Positions 8,765 to 19,181 are shown, numbered from the stretch's first letter. The stretch: DNA of 42,687 nt from Rhizobiaceae bacterium (GCA_023953775.1 JAMLJD010000035.1:1-42687), one strand, 5' to 3'. Numbers and translations are program-made. Notes: generated from the letters alone by a model not told the origin.

Positions 8765-10750
8765 ATGTATCAGGCCATCGTATTTCTTCCCCTTCTCGGC
8801 TTTCTGGTCGCGGGCCTTTTCGGCCGTTCCATCGGCGCCAAGGGCGCCGAGTACATCACCTCGGGCCTTCTCGTCATTTCGGCCGTCCTGTCGTGGATCG
8901 CCTTCTTCTCGGTCGGCTTCCGCGAGGTCGAGGCGTTCACCGTTCCGGTTCTGCGCTTCATCGATTCGGGCGGCCTGCAGGCCGACTGGGCGTTGCGCAT
9001 CGATACGCTGACGGTGGTCATGCTGGTCGTCGTCAACACCGTCTCGGCGCTCGTGCACATCTACTCGATCGGCTACATGCATCACGATCCGCACCGGCCG
9101 CGCTTCTTCGCCTATCTGTCGCTTTTCACCTTCGCGATGCTGATGCTGGTGACGTCCGACAATCTGGTGCAGATGTTCTTCGGCTGGGAGGGCGTCGGTC
9201 TCGCCTCCTACCTGCTGATCGGATTCTGGTACAAGAAGCCTTCCGCAAACGCTGCCGCGATCAAGGCCTTCGTCGTCAACCGCGTCGGCGATTTCGGCTT
9301 CGCGCTCGGCATCTTCGGCGTCTTCGTGCTGTTCGGCTCCGTCGATTTCGGCACGATCTTCGCCAATGCCGCGACCTATCTGCCGGGCGAGGGAGCCGAA
9401 GGCGGCGAAGCCGTGCTCAACTTCCTCGGCTACGCGCTCGACAAGGAAACCGCGCTCAACATCGTCTGCCTGCTTTTGTTCATGGGCGCGATGGGCAAGT
9501 CGGCCCAGGTGCCGCTGCACACCTGGCTGCCCGACGCCATGGAAGGCCCGACGCCGGTCTCCGCGCTGATCCATGCCGCGACCATGGTGACGGCGGGCGT
9601 CTTCATGCTCGCGCGCCTGTCGCCGCTGTTCGAGCTCTCGCATGTCGCGCTTCTCGTCGTCACCTTCGTCGGCGCGTTCACGGCGTTCTTCGCCGCGACG
9701 GTGGGCCTGGTCCAGAACGACATCAAGCGTGTCATCGCCTATTCGACCTGCTCGCAGCTCGGCTACATGTTCGTGGCGCTCGGGCTCGGTTTCTACTCAG
9801 CGGCGATCTTTCACCTGTTCACCCACGCCTTCTTCAAGGCGCTGCTGTTCCTCGGCTCGGGCTCGGTGATCCATGCGGTCTCCGACGAGCAGGACATGCG
9901 CAAGATGGGCGGCCTGCGGAAACTTATCCCCGCAACTTACTGGATGATGATCATCGGCACGCTGGCGCTGACCGGCGTCGGCATTCCGGCCACCATCATC
10001 GGCACGGCGGGCTTCTTTTCCAAGGACGCGATCATCGAGGGCGCCTTTGTCGGCCACAACGCAGCCGCAGGCTTCGCCTTCGTCATGCTGGTGATCGCAG
10101 CCGTCTTCACCAGCTTCTATTCCTGGCGCCTGATCTTCATGACGTTCCACGGCAAGCCGCGCGCTTCGGCCGACGTCATGCACCACGTCCACGAATCGCC
10201 GGCCGTCATGCTGGTGCCGCTCTTCATCCTCGCAGCCGGCGCACTGTTCGCGGGCCTGATCTTCCATGATTTCTTCATCGGCGAAGGCCACGACGAGTTC
10301 TGGAAGGGCGCGCTCTACCTGCTGCCGGAGAACCACATCCTGCACGACTTCCACGGCGTGCCGATGCTGGTCAAACTTGCGCCGTTCGCCGCCATGCTGA
10401 TTGGCCTCGTTACCGCGTGGTTCTTCTACATCCGCTCGCCCGAGACGCCGCGTCGCCTCGCCGAGGAGCATCGCGGCCTCTACGCCTTCCTGCTCAACAA
10501 GTGGTATTTCGACGAGGCATACGACTTCCTGTTCGTGCGCCCAGCGAAGCGGCTCGGCCGCTTCCTGTGGAAGAAGGGCGACGGCTGGCTGATCGACGGT
10601 TTCGGGCCTGACGGTGTCTCGGCGCGTGTCGTCGACGTGACCAACCGCGTGGTCAAGCTGCAGACCGGCTACCTCTATCACTACGCCTTCGCGATGCTCA
10701 TTGGCATTGCGGCGCTGGTCACCTGGATGATGCTCGGGAGTTCCTTCTGA
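8765..10750 (+). CDS. nuoL: NADH-quinone oxidoreductase subunit L
   Basis: The distal antiporter-like proton-pumping subunit, 661 residues, with the long C-terminal lateral helix expected for NuoL/ND5. Conserved blocks are [19 protein letters not shown] near residue 138, [30 protein letters not shown] near residue 245, and a following lysine-containing helix with [20 protein letters not shown]. The C-terminal quarter ([22 protein letters not shown]) leads into the lateral helix. The stop overlaps the nuoM start (TGATG). Confidence 0.98.
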   Translation: MYQAIVFLPLLGFLVAGLFGRSIGAKGAEYITSGLLVISAVLSWIAFFSVGFREVEAFTVPVLRFIDSGGLQADWALRIDTLTVVMLVVVNTVSALVHIYSIGYMHHDPHRPRFFAYLSLFTFAMLMLVTSDNLVQMFFGWEGVGLASYLLIGFWYKKPSANAAAIKAFVVNRVGDFGFALGIFGVFVLFGSVDFGTIFANAATYLPGEGAEGGEAVLNFLGYALDKETALNIVCLLLFMGAMGKSAQVPLHTWLPDAMEGPTPVSALIHAATMVTAGVFMLARLSPLFELSHVALLVVTFVGAFTAFFAATVGLVQNDIKRVIAYSTCSQLGYMFVALGLGFYSAAIFHLFTHAFFKALLFLGSGSVIHAVSDEQDMRKMGGLRKLIPATYWMMIIGTLALTGVGIPATIIGTAGFFSKDAIIEGAFVGHNAAAGFAFVMLVIAAVFTSFYSWRLIFMTFHGKPRASADVMHHVHESPAVMLVPLFILAAGALFAGLIFHDFFIGEGHDEFWKGALYLLPENHILHDFHGVPMLVKLAPFAAMLIGLVTAWFFYIRSPETPRRLAEEHRGLYAFLLNKWYFDEAYDFLFVRPAKRLGRFLWKKGDGWLIDGFGPDGVSARVVDVTNRVVKLQTGYLYHYAFAMLIGIAALVTWMMLGSSF

Positions 10751-12255
10751 TGACCGATTGGCCGATCCTATCCACGGTCACGTTTCTCCCGCTCGTCGGC
10801 GCGTTCCTGATCCTCCTGATCAGGGATGACGGCCCGGCCGCGCGCGCCAATATCCGCAATGTCACGCTGCTGACGACGGTCTTCACCTTCGTCCTGTCGC
10901 TGTTCATCTGGGCCGGTTTCGACAATGCGAATCCCGGCTTCCAGATGGTCGAGAAGATGGACTGGCTGGATTCCGGCATCTCCTACCATATGGGCGTCGA
11001 CGGCATTTCCATGCTGTTCGTCATCCTGACGACGTTCCTGATGCCGCTCTGCATCCTGGCGAGCTGGGTGTCGGTCGAGAAGCGCGTCAAGGAGTACATG
11101 ATCGCCTTCCTGGTGCTCGAGACGCTGATGATCGGCGTGTTCTGCGCGCTCGACATCGTGCTCTTCTACGTCTTCTTCGAAGCCGGCCTGATCCCGATGT
11201 TCATCATCATCGGTGTGTGGGGCGGCAAGCGCCGCGTCTATGCCTCGTTCAAGTTCTTCCTCTACACGCTGCTCGGCTCGGTGCTGATGCTGCTCGCCAT
11301 CATGGCGATGTTCTGGCAGTCCGGCACGACCGACATCCCGACGCTTCTGACCTACAATTTCCCGGCCACAATGCAGACCTGGCTGTGGTTCGCGTTCTTC
11401 GCTTCCTTCGCGGTCAAGATGCCGATGTGGCCGGTCCACACCTGGCTGCCGGACGCCCACGTCGAGGCGCCGACCGCCGGCTCGGTGATCCTCGCGGGCA
11501 TTCTCCTGAAGATGGGCGGCTACGGCTTCCTGCGCTTCTCGCTGCCGATGTTCCCGCTTGCCTCCGCCGATCTGGCGCCGCTGGTCTTCGCTCTCTCCGT
11601 CATCGCGATCATCTACACCTCGCTGGTCGCGCTGATGCAGGAGGACATCAAGAAGCTGATCGCCTATTCCTCCGTCGCCCATATGGGCTTCGTCACCATG
11701 GGCATCTTCGCGATGAACCAGGAGGGCATCCAGGGCGGCATCTTCCAGATGCTCAGCCACGGCCTCGTCTCGGGCGCGCTGTTCCTGTGTGTTGGCGTGA
11801 TCTACGACCGCATGCATACCCGCGAGATCGCCGCCTATGGCGGCCTCGTCAACAACATGCCGAAATACGCCGTGGTGCTGATGGTCTTCACCATGGCCAA
11901 TGTCGGACTGCCGGGCACCTCCGGCTTCGTCGGCGAATTCCTGACCATGCTCGGCGTCTTCCGGGTCAACACCTGGGTGGCGTTCTTCGCCGCGACCGGG
12001 GTCATCCTGTCGGCCGCATACGCGCTGTGGCTCTATCGCCGCGTGATCTTCGGCACGCTGTCCAAGGAGAGCCTGAAGGGGTTGCTCGACCTGTCGACGC
12101 GCGAGAAGGTGGTGATCTACCCGCTCGTCGCGCTGGTCATCTTCTTCGGCGTCTATCCGGCGCCGGTCCTGGACGTCACGGCCGCATCGGTCGACGCACT
12201 CATCAACAAGGTCTCCCTGTCGCTCGACGCAGCGCAGACGGCGGCGGCGCAATAA
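10750..12255 (+). CDS. nuoM: NADH-quinone oxidoreductase subunit M
   Basis: The second antiporter-like pump of complex I, 501 residues and about 14 hydrophobic segments. Typical sequence includes [17 protein letters not shown] with the channel glutamate, [24 protein letters not shown], and [19 protein letters not shown]. It is translationally coupled to nuoL by TGATG and is followed 18 bases later by nuoN. The last residues are Ala/Gln-rich, common for this subunit in rhizobia. Confidence 0.98.
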   Translation: MTDWPILSTVTFLPLVGAFLILLIRDDGPAARANIRNVTLLTTVFTFVLSLFIWAGFDNANPGFQMVEKMDWLDSGISYHMGVDGISMLFVILTTFLMPLCILASWVSVEKRVKEYMIAFLVLETLMIGVFCALDIVLFYVFFEAGLIPMFIIIGVWGGKRRVYASFKFFLYTLLGSVLMLLAIMAMFWQSGTTDIPTLLTYNFPATMQTWLWFAFFASFAVKMPMWPVHTWLPDAHVEAPTAGSVILAGILLKMGGYGFLRFSLPMFPLASADLAPLVFALSVIAIIYTSLVALMQEDIKKLIAYSSVAHMGFVTMGIFAMNQEGIQGGIFQMLSHGLVSGALFLCVGVIYDRMHTREIAAYGGLVNNMPKYAVVLMVFTMANVGLPGTSGFVGEFLTMLGVFRVNTWVAFFAATGVILSAAYALWLYRRVIFGTLSKESLKGLLDLSTREKVVIYPLVALVIFFGVYPAPVLDVTAASVDALINKVSLSLDAAQTAAAQ

Positions 12256-12273
12256 GCGGAACGGAACCAGACG

Positions 12274-13710
12274 ATGACCGCGGAACTCACCATGAGCCTC
12301 AGGCTGGCGACCCCGGAGCTGATCCTCGCGGTCGCCGCGATGGCACTTCTGATGGTCGGCGTCTTTTCGGGCAAGCGGGCCAACGACACCGTGTCCGGCC
12401 TCGCGGTCGCCGTGCTCGTCGCGGCCGGTGCGTGGCTGATCCTGTTCCCGATCAACGGCGAAGCCTTCGGGGGCTCGTTCGTCTCCGATCCGTTCGCTCG
12501 GTTCATGAAGGTCGTCACGCTGGCCGGCTCGCTGGTGACGCTGGTGATGTCGATCGGCTTCGCCAAGGCGGAGAAGTTCGACCGGTTCGAATATCCGGTG
12601 CTGATCATCCTGGCCACGCTCGGCATGATGCTGATGATCTCGGCCAACGACATGATCGCCGTCTATCTCGGCCTCGAGCTGCAGTCGCTCGCGCTCTACG
12701 TCGTCGCCGCGATCAACCGGGACAATGTCCGCTCCACCGAGGCCGGCCTCAAATATTTCGTCCTCGGCGCCCTGTCGTCGGGCATGCTGCTCTACGGCAT
12801 CTCGCTCGTCTACGGTTACACCGGTAACACCGGCTTCCCCCAGATCGCCGGCGTTCTGGCGGGCGAGGGACGCCAGCTGGGCCTCGTCTTCGGTCTCGTC
12901 TTCGTGCTCGCCGGCCTTGCCTTCAAGATCTCGGCCGTGCCGTTCCACATGTGGACGCCGGACGTCTATGAAGGTGCGCCGACGCCTGTCACTGCCTTCT
13001 TCGCCGCGGCACCCAAAATGGCCGCCATGGCGCTTCTCGTGCGCGTCACCGTCGGCGCCTTCGAGCCGGTCTCGGCCGACTGGCAGCAGATCATCGCATT
13101 CGTCGCGATCGCCTCGATGCTGCTCGGCGCCTTTGCCGCGATCGGCCAGACCAACATCAAGCGGCTGATGGCCTATTCCTCGATCGGCCATATGGGCTAC
13201 GCGCTTATCGGGCTTGCCGCCAATACGCAGGCCGGCGTGCGCGGCGTCGTCATCTACATGCTGATCTACATGGTGATGACTGTCGGCACATTCGCCTTCA
13301 TCCTCGCCATGCGCCGCAAGGAAGGCAATGTCGAGCAGATCGGCGATCTCTCAGGTCTGTCCAACACCAACCCGGTGATGGCGACGATCCTGACGATCCT
13401 GATGTTCTCGCTGGCCGGCATTCCGCCGCTCGCCGGCTTCTGGGGGAAGTGGTACGTATTCCTGGCAGCCGTCAATGCCGAGCTCTACGCGCTTGCGGTG
13501 ATCGGCGTGCTCGCCTCGGTGGTCGGCGCCTATTACTATCTGCGCATCATCAAGATCATGTGGTTCGACGAACCGGTCGGCGGTTTCGTACCGATGGCCG
13601 GCGAGTTGCGGCTGGTGCTCGGCCTTTCCGGCGCCTTCGTGCTGTTCTACGTGCTGATCGGCGGGCCGATCGGCCGCATCGCCGAGGCCGCGGCGACCAC
13701 GTTCTTCTGA
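12274..13710 (+). CDS. nuoN: NADH-quinone oxidoreductase subunit N
   Basis: The third antiporter-like pump, 478 residues, last gene of the complex I set. Diagnostic stretches are [16 protein letters not shown] with the channel glutamate, [34 protein letters not shown], and [26 protein letters not shown] second ATG six codons on ([12 protein letters not shown]) could be the true start; the first has a moderate GGAACGGAA upstream. It ends four bases before the birA ATG, so birA and following genes probably share the transcript. Confidence 0.97.
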   Translation: MTAELTMSLRLATPELILAVAAMALLMVGVFSGKRANDTVSGLAVAVLVAAGAWLILFPINGEAFGGSFVSDPFARFMKVVTLAGSLVTLVMSIGFAKAEKFDRFEYPVLIILATLGMMLMISANDMIAVYLGLELQSLALYVVAAINRDNVRSTEAGLKYFVLGALSSGMLLYGISLVYGYTGNTGFPQIAGVLAGEGRQLGLVFGLVFVLAGLAFKISAVPFHMWTPDVYEGAPTPVTAFFAAAPKMAAMALLVRVTVGAFEPVSADWQQIIAFVAIASMLLGAFAAIGQTNIKRLMAYSSIGHMGYALIGLAANTQAGVRGVVIYMLIYMVMTVGTFAFILAMRRKEGNVEQIGDLSGLSNTNPVMATILTILMFSLAGIPPLAGFWGKWYVFLAAVNAELYALAVIGVLASVVGAYYYLRIIKIMWFDEPVGGFVPMAGELRLVLGLSGAFVLFYVLIGGPIGRIAEAAATTFF

Positions 13711-13714
13711 TTTG

Positions 13715-14542
13715 ATGGGCTTCGCGCTCGCTCCGACGGCCATCGACCAGGGGTTTCGTCTCGAGGCCCATGACAGCGTCGGATCGACCAACCAGATCGC
13801 GATGGAGCGCGCGGCGGCGGGCGACGAGGGTCCGCTCTGGATCGTCTCGAAACGCCAGCTCGCCGGACGCGGGCGGCGCGGGCGCGAATGGGCAACGCCG
13901 GAGGGCAACCTCGCTTCCACGCTGCTTCTCGGCGGGCTCCGCGACCTGCGTTCCGCGGCAACCCTCGGTTTCGTCGCGGGCCTTGCTCTGGCCGATGCGC
14001 TGGATGCCGTCGCACCGCAGGCGCGGTTTGAGGTCGGCATCGACGGCGCTGAATCCGGTGCGCGGAACCGCTTCGAGTTGAAGTGGCCGAACGACGTTCT
14101 TGCCGGCGGCGCCAAGCTTGCCGGAATCCTGCTTGAATCGACGGTGCTCGGCAATGGCGGCAACGTGGTCGCCGTCGGCATCGGCGTCAACGTGGTGAGC
14201 TTTCCGACCGATACGCCGTACCCGGCGACGAGCCTCGCCGCTCTCTCCGCGTCCTGTGATGCCGAGACGCTGTTCCTCGCATTGTCGGACGCCTGGACCA
14301 CCCATCATCGCGTCTGGAACGGCGGGCTTGGCATCGATGCCATCCGCCGGCGCTGGCTCGAAAGGGCGGCCGGTCTCGGGGGCGAGGTCGCCGTTCGCGT
14401 TGACGGCGCGGTCGTCAGGGGCATATTCGAGACCATCGACGAAGAATGCCGTTTCGTCATCCGCGACGATGACGGACGCAGAACGAAACTTGCCGCGGGC
14501 GATGTACACTTCGGTGCCATCGCGTCAGCGGCCGCGATCTAG
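13715..14542 (+). CDS. birA: Biotin--[acetyl-CoA-carboxylase] ligase
   Basis: Activates biotin with ATP to biotinyl-AMP and attaches it to the carrier lysine of biotin-dependent carboxylases. The adenylate-binding loop GRGRRGREW is at residues 51-59, and KWPNDVLAGGAKLAGILLE with the catalytic lysine region is near residue 125. There is no N-terminal winged-helix domain, so this is the monofunctional class that does not repress a biotin operon. I chose the ATG at 13715, four bases after nuoN, instead of a TTG one codon upstream. Linkage of birA to nuoN is common in rhizobia. Confidence 0.95.
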   Translation: MGFALAPTAIDQGFRLEAHDSVGSTNQIAMERAAAGDEGPLWIVSKRQLAGRGRRGREWATPEGNLASTLLLGGLRDLRSAATLGFVAGLALADALDAVAPQARFEVGIDGAESGARNRFELKWPNDVLAGGAKLAGILLESTVLGNGGNVVAVGIGVNVVSFPTDTPYPATSLAALSASCDAETLFLALSDAWTTHHRVWNGGLGIDAIRRRWLERAAGLGGEVAVRVDGAVVRGIFETIDEECRFVIRDDDGRRTKLAAGDVHFGAIASAAAI

Positions 14543-14557
14543 AGTTCGAGGGGCATC

Positions 14558-16231
14558 ATGGCGGGATCCGACGGGCAGGCTGAACTGGTATTCTGCCCGC
14601 TGGGCGGTGTCGGCGAGATCGGCATGAACCTGGCCCTGTATGGCTACGGTCCCGCCAATGCGCGCGAATGGATCATCGTCGACTGCGGCGTCACCTTTCC
14701 CGGCCCCGACCTGCCGGGTGTCGACCTGGTCTTGCCCGACATCCGCTTCGTCGAGGAGAACGTCGGCAGCCTGCGCGGCGTTGTGATCACCCATGCGCAT
14801 GAGGATCACTACGGCGCGCTGCTTGACCTGTGGCCGCGCCTGAAGACGCAGGTCTGGATGACGCCTTTCACGGCCGGTCTGCTGGATGCGAAGCGCCGCT
14901 CCGAGTCCGGCGCTCCGGACGTGCCGGTCGTCATCTACAAGGCCGGCGAGCGCTTCTCGGTCGGTCCGTTCGAAATCGAGGCCGTTCCGGTCGCGCATTC
15001 GATTCCCGAGCCGATGTCGCTGGTCATTCGCACCCCGGCCGGAACGCTGGTCCACACCGGCGACTGGAAGATCGACCTTGCGCCCGAGATCGGCCCGAAG
15101 ACCGACGAGGCGCGCTTCCGTGCGATCGGCGACGAGGGCGTCCTCGCGATGATGTGCGATTCGACCAACGCAATGCGCGACGGCCAGTCACCGACCGAGC
15201 AGGCGGTGGGCGAGGGATTACGCAAGGTGATCGAGGCCGCCGCTGGCCGCGTGGCGGTGACCACCTTCTCGTCCAATGTCGGGCGCATCCGCTCGATCGC
15301 CGAGGCCGCGCGCGACTGCGGCCGCAGCGTGCTGGTGCTCGGCCGCTCGCTGAAGCGCGTCATCGATGTCTCGACGGAGCTTGGCTATCTCGACGGCCTG
15401 CCCGAGTTCATCGCCGAGGACGAGTACAGCGCGGTGCCGCGCGAGAACCTTGTCATCCTGTGCACCGGCAGCCAGGGCGAGCCGCGGGCTGCACTTGCAA
15501 AGCTCGCCCGAGACGAGATGCGTTCCGTCGCGCTGTCGCCCGGCGATACGGTAGTGTTTTCCTCGCGCGTCATCCCCGGCAACGAGAAGGCGATCATCGA
15601 GATCAAGAACCAGTTGATCGAGCAGGGCGTGCTGATCGTCGAGGACGGCGACGCTCTGGTCCACGTCTCCGGCCATCCGCGTCGCGGCGAGCTGCAGCAG
15701 ATGTACTCGTGGGTGCGGCCGAAAGTGCTCGTGCCCGTTCACGGCGAAGCGGCGCATCTGGTCGCTCAGGGCTCTCTGGCGGCGATGTCCGGCGTCCCGC
15801 ATGTCGCGCAGGTCCGCAACGGCGACATGCTGCGGCTGGCGCCCGGCGATCCCGAGATCGTCGACCAGGTGCCCTTCGGCCGCGTCTACAAGGACGGCAG
15901 GCTGATCGGCTCGGAAGAGGAGATGGGCATCCGCGACCGGCGCAAGCTGTCCTATGTCGGCCACGTCGCCGTCAACGTGGTGCTCGACGATCGCCACGAG
16001 CTCGCCGGCGATCCCGATCTCGAAGCCATCGGCGTCGCCGAGCTCGACCGCCGCGGCGAGCCGCTCGAGGAGATCATGCTCGATGCGGCGATAGGCGCGG
16101 TTGAATCGATCCCCCGCGTCCGGCGAAAAGATCTCGATCTCGTCGCCGAATCCGTGCGCCGCGCGGTGCGCGCAGCGGCGAACGAAAGCTGGGGCAAGAA
16201 GCCCGTCGTGACCGTGTTCGTCACCCGCTGA
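14558..16231 (+). CDS. rnj: Ribonuclease J
   Basis: A metallo-beta-lactamase/beta-CASP ribonuclease of 557 residues with endonuclease and 5'-exonuclease activity in RNA maturation and decay. The zinc motif HAHEDH is at residues 79-84; further metal ligands lie in PVAHSIPEPMSL and LVHTGDWKID. The beta-CASP part shows VAVTTFSSNVGRI and CTGSQGEPRAAL, and the late histidine block reads VHVSGHPRRGELQQM and PVHGEAAHL. It sits 15 bases after birA, with GAGGGG as ribosome-binding site. Rhizobial RNase J is known from 16S and 23S rRNA processing. Confidence 0.96.
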   Translation: MAGSDGQAELVFCPLGGVGEIGMNLALYGYGPANAREWIIVDCGVTFPGPDLPGVDLVLPDIRFVEENVGSLRGVVITHAHEDHYGALLDLWPRLKTQVWMTPFTAGLLDAKRRSESGAPDVPVVIYKAGERFSVGPFEIEAVPVAHSIPEPMSLVIRTPAGTLVHTGDWKIDLAPEIGPKTDEARFRAIGDEGVLAMMCDSTNAMRDGQSPTEQAVGEGLRKVIEAAAGRVAVTTFSSNVGRIRSIAEAARDCGRSVLVLGRSLKRVIDVSTELGYLDGLPEFIAEDEYSAVPRENLVILCTGSQGEPRAALAKLARDEMRSVALSPGDTVVFSSRVIPGNEKAIIEIKNQLIEQGVLIVEDGDALVHVSGHPRRGELQQMYSWVRPKVLVPVHGEAAHLVAQGSLAAMSGVPHVAQVRNGDMLRLAPGDPEIVDQVPFGRVYKDGRLIGSEEEMGIRDRRKLSYVGHVAVNVVLDDRHELAGDPDLEAIGVAELDRRGEPLEEIMLDAAIGAVESIPRVRRKDLDLVAESVRRAVRAAANESWGKKPVVTVFVTR

Positions 16232-16245
16232 ACCGGAGTGCCTGT

Positions 16246-16650
16246 ATGCTCGGACGTCTCAACCATGTCGCCATCGCCGTGCCGGATATTGCCGCGGCCA
16301 GCGCCATCTACCGCGACACGCTGCAGGCGAAGGTCTCGCAGCCGGAAGCCTTGCCCGAGCACGGCGTGACCGTCGTCTTCATCGATCTCGGCAACACCAA
16401 GGTCGAGTTGCTCGAGCCGCTGGGCGCGGACTCGCCCATCGCGGCGTTCCTTGCCAAGAACCCTTCGGGCGGCATGCACCATGTCTGTTACGAGGTCGAC
16501 GACATCATAGCAGCCCGTGACCGGTTGAAGGGCGAGGGCGCGCGCGTTCTCGGCGACGGCGAGCCGAAGACCGGCGCCCACGGCAAGCCGGTTCTGTTCC
16601 TCCACCCGAAGGATTTCGCCGGGACGCTGGTCGAACTCGAGCAGGCGTGA
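16246..16650 (+). CDS. mce: Methylmalonyl-CoA epimerase
   Basis: Interconverts the (S) and (R) forms of methylmalonyl-CoA, linking propionyl-CoA carboxylation to the B12-dependent mutase. At 134 residues it is a single glyoxalase-fold unit. Visible metal-ligand motifs are LNHVAIAVPDI at the N-terminus, MHHVCYEVDDI in the middle and LFLHPKDFAGTLVELEQ at the end, the last with the conserved glutamate. It follows the RNase J gene by 14 bases. The mutase and carboxylase genes are not in this window. Confidence 0.94.
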   Translation: MLGRLNHVAIAVPDIAAASAIYRDTLQAKVSQPEALPEHGVTVVFIDLGNTKVELLEPLGADSPIAAFLAKNPSGGMHHVCYEVDDIIAARDRLKGEGARVLGDGEPKTGAHGKPVLFLHPKDFAGTLVELEQA

Positions 16651-16651
16651 C

Positions 16652-16921
16652 ATGGACTGGGTGTCGTATTTCGCCATCTTCTTCGTGGTCTGGTGGCTCG
16701 TGCTGTTCGCCACGCTTCCCTTCAGCCTGAAGACGCAGGACGAAGAAGGCGAGGTGACGCTGGGAACGCCGGCCAGCGCACCGCGCGGACCGCATGTCGC
16801 GCGGGCCTTTGTCCGTACCACGCTGGTGACGGTGCTGATCGTCGGTCTCTATGTGATCGCCAACCAGGTCTACGGCCTGGGCATCGACGATCTGCCGAAG
16901 CTGAAACCCGACTTCTACTGA
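16652..16921 (+). CDS. DUF1467 family membrane protein
   Basis: An 89-residue protein with two predicted membrane helices (about residues 5-24 and 51-72) and a short conserved middle stretch, LPFSLKTQDEEGEVTLGTPASAP. The N-terminal pattern MDWVSYFAIFFVVWWLVLFATLPF is typical of DUF1467, found after methylmalonyl-CoA epimerase in many alphaproteobacteria. Function is unknown. The ATG follows the epimerase stop by one base. The next gene is convergent, with only four bases between stops. Confidence 0.88.
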   Translation: MDWVSYFAIFFVVWWLVLFATLPFSLKTQDEEGEVTLGTPASAPRGPHVARAFVRTTLVTVLIVGLYVIANQVYGLGIDDLPKLKPDFY

Positions 16922-16925
16922 GCGG

Positions 16926-18170
16926 TCAGGCTATCCGCGCGGCCGCCCAGACCATCACCGTGCCGTGGATGGCGAAGACGGCGAGATAGGCAGCCGCGAC
17001 TGCAAGCTTGTCCTGGCCCGATATGGGCTTCAGCTCGCGGCGTGGCTTCACGCCGCTGCCGGCGGTCATCAGGCTGAGAATGGCAAGCACGGCACCGCCG
17101 ACAAGCAGAAGCCTCGGCGAGAAGCCTGCGACCCAGCCGACCCACATGAACAGCGCCAGAATGCAGAACGACGCGGCCGCGAGTGCCGCGCCGTCGGGCA
17201 GGATCTGGCGCAGCACCTGGCCGCCGTCGAATTTCCACACCGGCACCAGGTTGGCGAGATTGAACAGGGCGGCGAGGCCGGCGAACACCGCCAGCACGCC
17301 CGCGGCGCGCAAATTTCCCTGCGCGGTGCCGAGAAGGCTCGCCGCCATGGCGATGGGAGCCAGAAAGGCGGAAAAGCCGGCTCCCATCAAGGCGACGAAT
17401 GCCACTTCGAAACGGCTGTCATAGGGGCGTCCACCGATCGCGACGCCGCCGAGCAGCGGGATGAAGATCATCCGCACCCGGCGGTGTCCCATCAGCCTGA
17501 ACGCTGCGAGATGGCCGAGCTCGTGCAGCCCGACGACGATGGTGAGCGCGACCGCGAAAATGAAGCCGCCAATATCGAGGCCGAAGACAGGCCACAGGAT
17601 CAGCGTCGAAAGTCCGGCGAATCCGAACTGCATGGCCGGATGCTCGAACCATCCGCCGGAACGGTACTCGCCCGTCTCGGCCCAGTGCGCGAGCTTGGCG
17701 AGCTGCCTGCGCATGGCGAAGTAACGGAAGCCGAGAAACGCCGCGCCGCGGTAGCGGTCGGTCCGCGACAGGACGACTTCGGTGTTCCGTCCGTCCGCGC
17801 GAAGCTCCGTCGTCTCGTGATAATGGGCCCAGAATGCAGGATCGAGCGAATCGTCGTCGACTACTGTCATCTCGAAGCCGGTTCCATTGCCTGTCTCGAC
17901 CAGCCTGACGACGCGCTCGATCGGTTTTCCGTCCCGGCCGCTCCAGGCGATGACCAGCCGGGCAAGGCCCTCGTCGCAGTCGATCCACGCGCAGGAAACC
18001 ACTTCGCCGGACCAGCGGGCGTGCTCGCCAAGCGGCCACAGCGCGGCGAAAAGCGTCTCGCTTGGTGCTGCGATCACGCGTCTGGCCGTCGTGGTCCTGA
18101 CGCCCAGCGGAAGCGCCATGAGGACATAGATGACGACGATGTTCAGCGCGACGAGGAAGCCGATCAGCAT
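16926..18170 (-). CDS. SRPBCC-M50 fusion: membrane-embedded site-2-type metalloprotease
   Basis: A 414-residue predicted inner-membrane protein. After one N-terminal helix (about 1-20) comes a soluble region of about 140 residues resembling a START/SRPBCC (polyketide-cyclase-like) fold: RRVIAAPSETLFAALWPLGEHARWSGEV. Then a multi-helix part carries the zinc motif HELGH and, further on, NLVPVWKFDGGQVL, matching the N-x-x-P-x-x-x-x-DG motif of M50 proteases. Both active-site motifs are intact, so a working protease is expected. No PDZ domain is seen. I chose the ATG at 18170; a TTG three codons upstream is less likely. It lies 87 bp downstream of the 28-codon SOS-type gene on the same strand with no obvious terminator between. 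Substrate unknown. Confidence 0.85.
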   Translation of the reverse strand: MLIGFLVALNIVVIYVLMALPLGVRTTTARRVIAAPSETLFAALWPLGEHARWSGEVVSCAWIDCDEGLARLVIAWSGRDGKPIERVVRLVETGNGTGFEMTVVDDDSLDPAFWAHYHETTELRADGRNTEVVLSRTDRYRGAAFLGFRYFAMRRQLAKLAHWAETGEYRSGGWFEHPAMQFGFAGLSTLILWPVFGLDIGGFIFAVALTIVVGLHELGHLAAFRLMGHRRVRMIFIPLLGGVAIGGRPYDSRFEVAFVALMGAGFSAFLAPIAMAASLLGTAQGNLRAAGVLAVFAGLAALFNLANLVPVWKFDGGQVLRQILPDGAALAAASFCILALFMWVGWVAGFSPRLLLVGGAVLAILSLMTAGSGVKPRRELKPISGQDKLAVAAAYLAVFAIHGTVMVWAAARIA

Positions 18171-18257
18171 GGCGGACAAGCAAGTGCTCCCGTGGAGGAG
18201 CGGATGCTATGGTGACGGCTCGAAGAAACGATTAACGGAGCGGTGAAAGGCAGGCCG

Positions 18258-18344
18258 TCAGAATGCGCCGATCCAGACGGCCGCCATGACGATGAAGGCG
18301 CTGATGGAGACGAGCGAGGCGACTTCCTGGACGAGTTCGGTCAT
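18258..18344 (-). CDS. 28-aa SOS-type membrane peptide, SidA-like candidate
   Basis: A tiny gene of 28 codons plus TGA. The product begins MTELVQEVASLV and ends FIVMAAVWIGAF: a short acidic amphipathic start followed by one hydrophobic helix at about residues 9-27. A clean ribosome-binding site, GGAG, lies six bases before the ATG. Upstream is a complete promoter with a LexA box across the spacer and -10 (separate entries). Caulobacter SidA is a 29-residue, LexA-controlled inner-membrane peptide that blocks division through FtsW/FtsN. Size, topology and control match, but I cannot show sequence homology from memory. The gene lies just downstream of lolD. A chance frame is unlikely given RBS, promoter and operator. 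Confidence 0.72.
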   Translation of the reverse strand: MTELVQEVASLVSISAFIVMAAVWIGAF

Positions 18345-18368
18345 GACTGGCTCCGTTGTTTTTGCTAT

Positions 18369-18394
18369 GAACCGTATATGTTCTATTTTTGTTC
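18369..18394 (-). promoter_or_regulatory. LexA operator cluster upstream of the 28-aa gene
   Basis: On the - strand the sequence GAACAAAAATAGAAC (18394-18380) is an exact GAAC-N7-GAAC direct repeat, the LexA (SOS) box of alphaproteobacteria. A further half-site in inverted orientation, GTTC at 18372-18369, is spaced another seven bases on, so GAAC-N7-GTTC overlaps it. The three half-sites stand 11 bp apart, about one helical turn. They lie in the spacer and over the -10 of the promoter, where bound LexA would block RNA polymerase. Confidence 0.82.
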
Positions 18395-18403
18395 TTTCGT
18401 CAA
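18375..18403 (-). promoter_or_regulatory. Sigma-70 promoter of the 28-aa gene
   Basis: Read on the - strand, the -35 TTGACG (18403-18398) and the -10 CATATA (18380-18375) are separated by exactly 17 bases. This is near the rhizobial housekeeping consensus CTTGAC-N17-CTATAT. Transcription should start near 18368, giving a leader of about 24 bases with GGAG close to its end. The local sequence is AT-rich compared with the surrounding high-GC DNA. Confidence 0.72.
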
Positions 18404-18494
18404 TCGCAACGAGCCGAAATGCGTGCCGATGCCGCTGCGATGGTCAACGGGGTTAACGAAGGGTTGCCGCCGGCCAGGATTGGCCGGCCGTGGC

Positions 18495-19177
<683 letters not shown>

Positions 19178-19181
<4 letters not shown>

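Noticed and set aside
10768..13191. Long - strand open frame opposite nuoM and nuoN (about 800 codons)
   Set aside because: Composition is very rich in His, Asp, Arg and Glu, the usual antisense image of hydrophobic membrane-protein codons. nuoM and nuoN are clear on the + strand.
18470..18487. Inverted repeat CCGGCCA/TGGCCGG as lolD terminator
   Set aside because: The stem is perfect but no T-run follows on the - strand, and such GC palindromes are frequent in this genome; not enough to call a terminator.
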